Source: Caldilineaceae bacterium (GTDB lineage: Bacteria > Chloroflexota > Anaerolineae > Caldilineales > Caldilineaceae). Taken from it: a stretch of DNA of 64,000 nucleotides. Below are positions 43,997 through 51,110 of the stretch, in pieces. Positions within the stretch are counted from its first letter, which is position 1; every line of letters begins with the position of its first letter. The position numbers and the translations under genes are program-made. The notes beneath the pieces are model-generated. The model saw only the letters and a list, made by a program, of their open reading frames with translations. It had not been told where the DNA came from and ran no database searches. The stretch covers positions 1 to 64,000 of the forward strand of contig JAPKMW010000023.1 of NCBI GenBank assembly GCA_026645575.1, read 5' to 3'.

Positions 43997-46333
43997 TTGG
44001 AAAGACGCAACAGGTACAGTACACCACCCCAAGGCGGCGGTTGAGGCTGCTGGTCATTGGGATAGGCTTGCCCCTCTGGGCATTGCTGCACCTGGTTTAC
44101 GGTTTTGCGCACCCAGTCGCGGCGGTCGGCGCAACCGCCAACCTTGTTCACGACCAGGAACGCCCAGAAGAACCGGAACCCTTGCATGATGTCACCGACC
44201 TGGCCGCTGGTCCGGGGCATGCCTGTGCGGTCGATGTCATGGGCTAAGTCTGGTGCTGGGGTCGCAATAACTACGGTCAGCTTGGCGATCAGACGACGAT
44301 GAGCCGTTCCGGCGCCGTGCCGGTGATGGGGCTGGCCGGTAAGGCCACTGCCGTATCGGCTGGGATGTTCAATGGCTGTGCGCTATTGGTCGATGGGGTT
44401 GTTCAATGCTGGGGGATATTCCAGCCCACGCCGACTACGGTTACGGGCTGGCGCGGCAAGGCAACGGCTATCACCGCCGGTAGACGCAACTGCGCCGTGA
44501 CCGACAGCGCTGAAGTCTACTGTTGGAGCGATGGCGCAGAGCAGGCAATTCACAAAACTACGTTGACCGAACCCATCCGTGCCGTCACGGCCGGTTATGA
44601 ACATCTCTGCGCGCTGACGCAAAGCGGCGGCGTGCGCTGCTGGGGCCGGAATTATACTGGGCAGTTGGGTGACGGCACAACCACTACATCGGAAACACCC
44701 GTGCCGGTCAAAGGGCTAGAAAGCGGTGTGGTTGCCATTGATGCAGAGTTGGAGACAACCTGCGCGCTGACGGACGCCGGCGCCGTTCTCTGTTGGGGAC
44801 GGAATCATGGCGGTGCGCGACAAGGTAGGATTACCTTCGCGCTTGAACCTGTACCGGTGGGGGGCTTGGATGAACCAGTTGTGGAACTAGCGGTCGGGTA
44901 TCCCCATAGCTGCGTGCGCACCGTCGCCGGGAAAATTCGTTGTTGGGGCAACAATCACTTTGGGCAGGTTGGCGGCGGCGATCCAACCCATGAACTATCA
45001 CCGGTGGCATTGCCCATGCTGGCGGGTCAGGTAGCGGAATTGGTGGCCGGCGCCGCCTACACCTGTGCGCGTACCGTGGAACGCACCGTTGCCTGTTGGG
45101 GCTGGAATGATTTTGGTCAACTCGGCAATGGCGCGCTGCTGCATCGCCCCCAACCGGTCGATGGGTTGGACGAGGAGATCACGGCGGTGGAGTCGGGTTC
45201 CTTACACACCTGCGCCTTAAGCGTAACCAAGGCGCTCTATTGCTGGGGTGAAAATGAATACGCCCAACTAGGCGATGGCACAACCATCGACCGGGTGCGG
45301 CCGGTCAAGGTTCGTGGGGGTGATCTGCGCTTTACAGCCATGACGGTCGGCAGGTCACATACCTGCGCGATTAGCGAAGAAAAGGCTTTCTTCTGTTGGG
45401 GCAAAAATGATCAAGGCCAGCTTGGCAATGGTGATCTGATTGGCTTTCCCTACCCCATCAAATTCTCACCGCCCCCACCATATCCCCCTTTGTGCAGATC
45501 AGCGCCGGCGGCGCACATACTTGCGCCGTCACCGATACAGGGGAACTCTACTGTTGGGGCGATAATCGTTATGGGCAAGTAGGCGACGGCACAACCGCGA
45601 ATCGGTTAAGCCCAACCCAAGTCCCCAATCTTGCCGAAGCGATTATTACCGTGACGGCTGGTGGCGTCAATACTTGTGCATTGAGCGTGAGCGGCAAGCT
45701 TTACTGCTGGGGCAACAACCATTCCGGTCAGTTGGGTGATGGCACGACGATCAGCCACACCATCTCGATCCAGGTGCCGCTAACAAGGAGCGTGCAAGCC
45801 GTTGACATATCCGGCCGCCATATGTGTGCGCTCCTCACCGACAGCGCCGTCTACTGCTGGGGAGAGAACAGCAGCGGCCAACTTGGCCATGGTTCGGAGT
45901 AAGGTAGTTTCACCCCGACCGCCGTTCAGGGCATCCCAGAGAGAGCTATGTTTATCGGTACAGGAAACGATCACAGTTGCGCCGGCCTCAGCAGTGGGAA
46001 GCTGGTCTGCTGGGGGAGTAATGTGCGCGGCCAACTGGGCGATGGCACGGATTTGAATCGTATGACGCCGACGATGGTTCAGTATGATCAGGGTGTGTTC
46101 GCCGCCATAAGTGGTGGTTTCGATCATAGTTGCGCCTTGACGACCGCTGGTAGTGTTCTCTGTTGGGGGACGGTGGGTTCGGACGGGTTGCCCATGCGCC
46201 CAATTGGCCGCCGAGTACTGTGGTCAAAGCGCGGATGCAACACACTGCATTTTTGCCGGTGGTTTTGCGTGATGATACCTTATCCCTACATTCAAGCGTC
46301 CTTACGGGACAAACAATAGGGGGAACTGATTGA
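43993..46333 (+). pseudogene. Decayed RCC1-repeat secreted protein
   Basis: The start (ATG 43993, with a hydrophobic segment LLVIGIGLPLWALLHLVYGF) opens a reading frame with 14 RCC1-type CWG blades, but it is broken four times: an in-frame TAA at 44245-44247 (a C-to-T change would restore Gln), a frame change near 45465-45475 in a C run, an in-frame TAA at 45900-45902, and a frame change in a G run near 46163. Reading through all four, the end reads AFLPVVLRDD (46247-46276), the same tail core as in the other secreted proteins. The homopolymer changes could be assembly errors, but the two stops are not of that kind. It lacks a C11 domain. Confidence 0.82.
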
Positions 46334-48249
46334 TACGCAGATTATTTCGGCAGCGACTACTGTTGGTGGCAATGGTGCTTGTCATGAGTGGCGGGATGCT
46401 TGTCATGCGCCGACCAATACCGATCGCGCCCCCGGTTGAGCCGCCACCCGTCCGCTTACTGAAAGGCGAGGATGACGCCGTCTACCAGATCACGGCTGAG
46501 GGATTGCTGCGCCACATCCCAACTTGGGCGGATCTGGTGGTGTTGGGCTATGAAGGGGTGTCGATTACCGTGGTCGACGCGACCGAACTGGCGCGCTATG
46601 CGTTAGGACCACCCTTGACAGCAGCCACGGCGGCTACGCCAACAGCCGCCGAACGCAATCTGCGGAACAGTGTTGTTGCCATTGTGCAGTATCAGACAGA
46701 CCGCCAACTTTGGCTGGGGACCCGCTTTGCCGGTCTCTTTGCCTGCCCCTACCCAGGGGAGACTGACTCTACGGTCCAAGCATTGACCACACTGGCACTA
46801 GACGCCTGTCAACACTTCACCACCTTCAACAGCGCTTTGCTGGATAACGCGATCCAGGCGCTCTTGCTCGACAGAGAAGGTACGCTGTGGGTTGGATCGC
46901 GCAGTGGCGTTGTCCAGATCGACGGTGAACAATGGCGCAGCACCCCACTGGCCCCTGGCGCGACCACAACAGGAGCGCTGGCCCTGTTACAGGCCAAAGA
47001 TGGTACCATCTGGGTAGGCGGCGATGGCTATGTCGCCTGGCAGGAAAGCCCCGATCAGTGGCGTGTCCACACAGCCATCGACCAGCCGCTGTTGGACGAC
47101 CAATTTGCAACAGTGACTGAGGATGAGGCCGGAATGCTCTGGTTTGCCGGCGAACGGGGGCGGATCAGCTTTGACGGCGTCACCTGGCGCGCCTACCCGC
47201 TGACAGCAATAACGGCCGTTGACTTTGTGCTGGAACCAACCCCGCCCACCAATGTGATGGCCCCGCCGCTCGCTTTTCCCGATCCACGGCGCGACTATAG
47301 GGGGTGGCTACAACAGTGGCCGCGACCGGACGCGGACAACGGACGCTGTTTACACTTTGTTCAGAGCAGTTGGCTGGATGTGACAACAGCGCAGCGCCAT
47401 ATCGATCAGTTGCGCCAACTCGACGCCCGCTGGACGGTGGTGCCGTATGCCAACCATTTTCAGTTACGCCGCCTGGCGCCCCGCTTTGCCGCCGCAGGGA
47501 TCATGGTCATCTGGCGCTCCTTTATCCGCCCCTATGAAGAGTATGAATGGTGGGCCGAAGATATTGCCTACCTGCGGGCATGGGGCATCCCGCCCTATAT
47601 GCAACTTTACAATGAACCAACCCTGGCCCAGGAGTGGGACGATCCGGATCAGCCGGTCGATCCGCCCATCGACCATGCCCGCTATTTGGTGAATCTGGTG
47701 GCAGCCATCCAAGAGGTCTACGCGGCAGGTGGTTATGTGGGGCTACAATCGATTGACCTGGCGGAATTACGGGCGACGCTGCAAGGCTTGCACACCGCCG
47801 AGGTGACAGCAATGTTTGATCGGCTCTTCTTTGTTCCCCATCCCTATGGCCTGAACCATCCGCCGGCTTATGCGGAAGATGAGAGCGGGGTGTTGGGGTT
47901 TCTGCCCTTTGCTCAAGTCTTTGCCGAAGAAATTGGCTTTGTACCCATGATGATCGCCGGCGAAGGGGGCTGGCGCCCCGGTGAAGCGCAGGATGAGCGC
48001 TACCCGGCGATCACAGAAGCGCAGCATCGCGACTATCATGTCGCAACCTTCCAGTGGTTCCGCACTGGGAAGCTATCGAACGGCGCCGCGCTGCCCGACT
48101 ATCTTTTTGCCTACTGCCCCTGGCTGCTGGCCGATCCCCATGATCCGGCTGCATGGTTTGAAAGCGCCGCCGGCAACCGCGAGCAAACGATTGCGGCGGT
48201 CCAAGCGCTATCGCCCTTTGTGCGCCGCTTTTCCTGGACGAACGAATAA
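46330..48249 (+). CDS. Secreted Reg_prop propeller/GH-A glycosidase-like fusion
   Basis: 639 residues starting at TTG (GGGGGAA upstream). A signal or anchor segment LLLVAMVLVMSGGMLV is followed by a proline-rich stretch. Then come Reg_prop-type propeller blades (LWLGTRFAGLF, TLWVGSRSGVVQID, TIWVGGDGYVAW, MLWFAGERGRISFDGVTW), a linker, and from about residue 320 a TIM-barrel domain with a YNEP acid/base motif and an IAGEGGW nucleophile motif, matching clan GH-A glycosidases. The fusion of a two-component-regulator-type propeller with a glycosidase-like barrel is uncommon. No YLP tail. The substrate is unknown. It overlaps the end of the decayed RCC1 gene. Confidence 0.72.
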   Translation: MIRRLFRQRLLLVAMVLVMSGGMLVMRRPIPIAPPVEPPPVRLLKGEDDAVYQITAEGLLRHIPTWADLVVLGYEGVSITVVDATELARYALGPPLTAATAATPTAAERNLRNSVVAIVQYQTDRQLWLGTRFAGLFACPYPGETDSTVQALTTLALDACQHFTTFNSALLDNAIQALLLDREGTLWVGSRSGVVQIDGEQWRSTPLAPGATTTGALALLQAKDGTIWVGGDGYVAWQESPDQWRVHTAIDQPLLDDQFATVTEDEAGMLWFAGERGRISFDGVTWRAYPLTAITAVDFVLEPTPPTNVMAPPLAFPDPRRDYRGWLQQWPRPDADNGRCLHFVQSSWLDVTTAQRHIDQLRQLDARWTVVPYANHFQLRRLAPRFAAAGIMVIWRSFIRPYEEYEWWAEDIAYLRAWGIPPYMQLYNEPTLAQEWDDPDQPVDPPIDHARYLVNLVAAIQEVYAAGGYVGLQSIDLAELRATLQGLHTAEVTAMFDRLFFVPHPYGLNHPPAYAEDESGVLGFLPFAQVFAEEIGFVPMMIAGEGGWRPGEAQDERYPAITEAQHRDYHVATFQWFRTGKLSNGAALPDYLFAYCPWLLADPHDPAAWFESAAGNREQTIAAVQALSPFVRRFSWTNE

Positions 48250-48265
48250 ACGCGGCCTGACGGTG

Positions 48266-48844
48266 CTATTCTGCCATCTCCGGCAGAACCAGTTCATCCA
48301 GGCTTTGGATGGTGACAAGCTGTTGGGCCACCTGCGCCAGCGTCTCTTCGTCGTTAATAGCCTGAATGCGTTCAACCAGGGGCGCGGGCGCCTCGCCAAA
48401 CATCAGGGTAACCAAACGGAGTAACATGGTGCGCTCACCTGCCAGTCGCCCGCGTGCCTCGCCCCGTTTTTCGCCTTCGGCGCGCAAACGATCACCCCAA
48501 GTCATTTCGACATTTAGTAATTTATCCATAATGGCCTCCCGTGGATCCGACAACTCACTGGTCGGTGCGTAGGTGTTCATAAACTCAAACAGGAACAATT
48601 TGTCGCCATCCGACAGATCACTTGCGACGACCTTTTCCATCGCCTCCAACTTGAGCAAGGCCGGGCTTTCGCCCTCTGGCTCCATCAGCACCGTCAACGC
48701 GGCAGCGACCGGACTGTTCTCCGCCCAATAGTGCCGACTGGAAAGATCGCGGATGCCGACTTGACCATAGCGGAAGTGCAAAACAGGGTGACCGAAAATG
48801 CTTTCGTGATAGCTCTGCCAGTCCAACCCGCCGGCGTTTGGCAA
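48266..48844 (-). pseudogene. Rpn-family gene, 5'-truncated (copy 2)
   Basis: 192 codons in frame match the C-terminal part of the gene at 30820-31733 (NAGGLDWQSYHESIFGHPVLHFRYG, ENSPVAAALTVLMEPEGE, and the LAGERTMLLRLVTLMFGEAP tail). The N-terminal nuclease part before that is absent: at 48846 the sequence jumps into what in copy 1 lies beyond the Rpn start. Both TGCCGACT copies (48732-48739 and 48754-48761) are present, so this copy preserves the 22 bp that copy 1 lost. Confidence 0.8.
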
Positions 48845-48849
48845 CTATA

Positions 48850-49000
48850 TCATAGACTGGCCGCCTGCCCCAAACAGCGCCGTTATGCGCCCGCCACCAA
48901 CCCATTCCTCACAGCGGCGACTTCGGCGGTGATCGCAACCTGGGCAAAGAGACGGAGCGCTTGCCGGAGGAATTGCCCTTGCAAGGTCTACTTGCATAGC
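48850..49000 (-). pseudogene. Fragments of a STAND/TPR gene (copy 3)
   Basis: Bases 48855-48970 match the extreme 3' end and flank of the STAND gene at 31813, and 48970-48996 (AATTGCCCTTGCAAGG) match its interior near 32756. The rest, including the P-loop, is missing. Together with the Rpn fragment next to it, this shows a second copy of the Rpn-STAND pair that has been reduced by deletions. Confidence 0.65.
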
Positions 49001-49015
49001 TGCTGTGAACGGGTA

Positions 49016-49042
49016 GAGGACAAATCCAACCCAAAAGAGGAC
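49016..49042. promoter_or_regulatory. GAGGAC-N15-GAGGAC direct repeat upstream of sigma-like gene 2
   Basis: GAGGAC at 49016-49021 and 49037-49042, 21 bp apart, 84 bp before the sigma-like gene at 49126. It also lies at what was the 5' end of the deleted STAND copy, so its present target could be either. Confidence 0.5.
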
Positions 49043-49125
49043 TCGCGGATACACCCGCATGGTACGCTAGGACTGGCGACCAAAGGCGTCGCAACGACAC
49101 CCACGGAAAACAATCGGTTGAGAAA

Positions 49126-49830
49126 GTGATGAAACCCATGATAAGCACCGCGATTCAAAGCGTACCATTGCCGCCGTTGTCATGCCCAAGCCAACGTACC
49201 CCGGCGGCCTCTGTAAAGCAAGATAAAGGCCAAAGCAACCAGATGCACATGGCGCGCGAACTTTGGCAACAGGCGCTCCTCGACCGGAATGAGCGTGCCT
49301 GGCAGGTGATCTATCACGCGTATCACAAACTGGTTCAAAGGTGGGTCAAAGTGCAACTGCGCTTCCCGGTCGATGCGCCAACGCTGCAAACGCTGGTCGA
49401 TGACGCGTTTGTCAAAATGGCGGGAACCTTTACGCGTCACCCGGAAAAGTTTGCCGATTACCCCAACCTGGCAGCATTGTTGGGGTTGCTACGCTGCTGC
49501 GCGCGACGCGTGGTACAAGATTATGTCGGCGCCTTACCACGCGAATTACCGCTAGTGACGTGGGATGAGATTCACGAGCCGGCCGCGCTCCCCGCACCGG
49601 CGCATTCGGATCTTCGGTCCGTGCTGGCCGGGTTGCTGGTCGATGAGAAAGAGTGGCTGGTTGTAACCGAACTTCTGATCGAAGCCGTCAAGCCCCGCCA
49701 GCTCTACCAGGAGCAACCTGACCGCTTTCGCGATGTCAACGAAATCAACACTATCCGCGAACGGGTCAAGACGCGCTTGCAACGCAACGACGCCTTGCGC
49801 CGCCATTTGCAGCGCATGATTAGTGAATAG
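49126..49830 (+). CDS. Sigma-70-like RNA polymerase sigma factor, copy 2
   Basis: 234 residues, closely matching the product of 39580-40272 from the AWQVIY segment to the end (22 differences in about 176 residues by eye). Region 2-like (LVDDAFVKMAGTFTRHPEKF) and region 4-like (QLYQEQPDRFRDVNEINTIRERVKTRL) parts are intact and the frame is open, so both copies look functional. The N-terminal 45 residues differ. The promoter-like motif (site E) starts ten bases after the stop codon, ahead of a secreted glycosidase-like gene. Confidence 0.72.
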   Translation: MMKPMISTAIQSVPLPPLSCPSQRTPAASVKQDKGQSNQMHMARELWQQALLDRNERAWQVIYHAYHKLVQRWVKVQLRFPVDAPTLQTLVDDAFVKMAGTFTRHPEKFADYPNLAALLGLLRCCARRVVQDYVGALPRELPLVTWDEIHEPAALPAPAHSDLRSVLAGLLVDEKEWLVVTELLIEAVKPRQLYQEQPDRFRDVNEINTIRERVKTRLQRNDALRRHLQRMISE

Positions 49831-49839
49831 CAAACCGTG

Positions 49840-49869
49840 TCGGAAAAGAGCCAGTGCGTAGCGATTATT
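49840..49869 (+). promoter_or_regulatory. Bipartite promoter-like motif, site E
   Basis: TCGGAAAA (49840-49847), 13 bp, GCGATTATT (49861-49869), ending 57 bp before the ATG at 49927. The flanks match those of site D in the last codons of the sigma-like gene; the spacer bases differ. Confidence 0.65.
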
Positions 49870-49926
49870 GATGATAGATGCACCAAGCAATCGTTATCCA
49901 TACCCAACAGAACAAAAAGGAACCCT

Positions 49927-51033
49927 ATGATCACGCCACGCCGAATCACCCATCTGCTCATGTTAGTTGTGATCGCGCTTAGTGCGCTGATTGGCCGCTG
50001 GCTAGAGACGCCCTCTACCGTCAACGCGGCGCCGTCCGTTGCCCCAACCGCACCAACCGCGCTCATGCCTTTTGGTTATGGCGCTGCCGTCGCCGAGCAT
50101 AGCTGGAGTAGCCTGACGGCGTTAGGCTTCAACTGGATGCAGGTCTATGATGTCCCCGCCTATCGCTACCCGGTCAATGTCCTTTATCGGGTCGGGGCGG
50201 ATGCCAACGATCTGAACAGCCTGTGGGACTGGCAGCAGGCGTTGCAAACTGAGGTGGAACAGTATGGGTATGCCATCGACGCCTATCAGATCGGCAATGA
50301 AGTCAACTTGACCCAATGGGGCTGGGAAGCGCCGCCCAACGCCTATGAGTATGTCAATCTGCTCTGTGTCGCCTATCACACTATCAAAAACTACGACCCG
50401 ACCGCCGTTGTCGTCTCCGCTGGGTTGGCGCCGACGGGGCGGGTGGCCGGCTTCTGGCAGGGTCATAACGGCCATAATGGGCAGATCCAGGATGAACGGG
50501 AATTTCTCCGTGAATTCTTGACCATTGGCGGCGGCAACTGCACTGATGCCATCGGCTACAACCCGCTGGGCTTTAGCGCCGATTATGACGCCGAGCCGGA
50601 TGTGAAGAGCGCCGACCCGACCCAAAATTGTGACAACGGCTTCTGCTTCCGCGGCCTGGAGAAGATCTATGAAATCATGCGCGACCACGGCTACAGCCAC
50701 GAAAAGATTTGGGCCACCGAAACCGGTTGGATCACCGAACCGGCAGATACGAGTTGTCTCAACGACCCCACCTGGGCTGGGCGCGCCTGGCAACGGGTTT
50801 CGGCGGAAAAGCAAGCCGAAAATCTGGCTGGCGCCTTCCGCTATGCCCGCGCCAACTACCCCTGGCTGGCGGCGATGTTTGTCTTCAACCTCAACTTTGA
50901 CAGTGCGCCCTGGTATCATAGCTGTGAACAGATGCGCTTCTACAGCATTCAATCGACCACCGCGGCGGGCGCCGTACAGGGCGTCATTCGGGAATCATTG
51001 CGCTTTGTTTATCTGCCGTTGATCCAAGAGTAG
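49927..51033 (+). CDS. Secreted GH-A glycosidase-like protein with YLP tail
   Basis: 368 residues from the ATG at 49927 (AAGGA eight bases upstream; an earlier ATG at 49837 overlaps the sigma-like gene's flank and puts the signal peptide inside). A signal peptide (LLMLVVIALSALIG) precedes a TIM-barrel domain with the acid/base motif QIGNEVNL near residue 123 and the nucleophile motif ATETGWIT near 262-266, as in clan GH-A. A third GN/DAIGYNPLGF segment lies between. The substrate is unknown. It ends FVYLPLIQE, an acid-ended variant of the shared tail. Confidence 0.83.
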   Translation: MITPRRITHLLMLVVIALSALIGRWLETPSTVNAAPSVAPTAPTALMPFGYGAAVAEHSWSSLTALGFNWMQVYDVPAYRYPVNVLYRVGADANDLNSLWDWQQALQTEVEQYGYAIDAYQIGNEVNLTQWGWEAPPNAYEYVNLLCVAYHTIKNYDPTAVVVSAGLAPTGRVAGFWQGHNGHNGQIQDEREFLREFLTIGGGNCTDAIGYNPLGFSADYDAEPDVKSADPTQNCDNGFCFRGLEKIYEIMRDHGYSHEKIWATETGWITEPADTSCLNDPTWAGRAWQRVSAEKQAENLAGAFRYARANYPWLAAMFVFNLNFDSAPWYHSCEQMRFYSIQSTTAAGAVQGVIRESLRFVYLPLIQE

Positions 51034-51037
51034 GGTC

Positions 51038-51080
51038 ACACACTGGGAGCGCCGGCATCCTGCCGGCGCTCCCAGTGTGT
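51038..51080. terminator. Perfect 20-bp inverted repeat
   Basis: Arms 51038-51057 and 51061-51080 (ACACACTGGGAGCGCCGGCA and its complement) around a 3-nt loop, five bases after the stop codon of the GH-A gene. No T-tract. Confidence 0.7.
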
Positions 51081-51110
51081 ATCCTGTAGCACTAGCCAGA
51101 AAGAGATATT

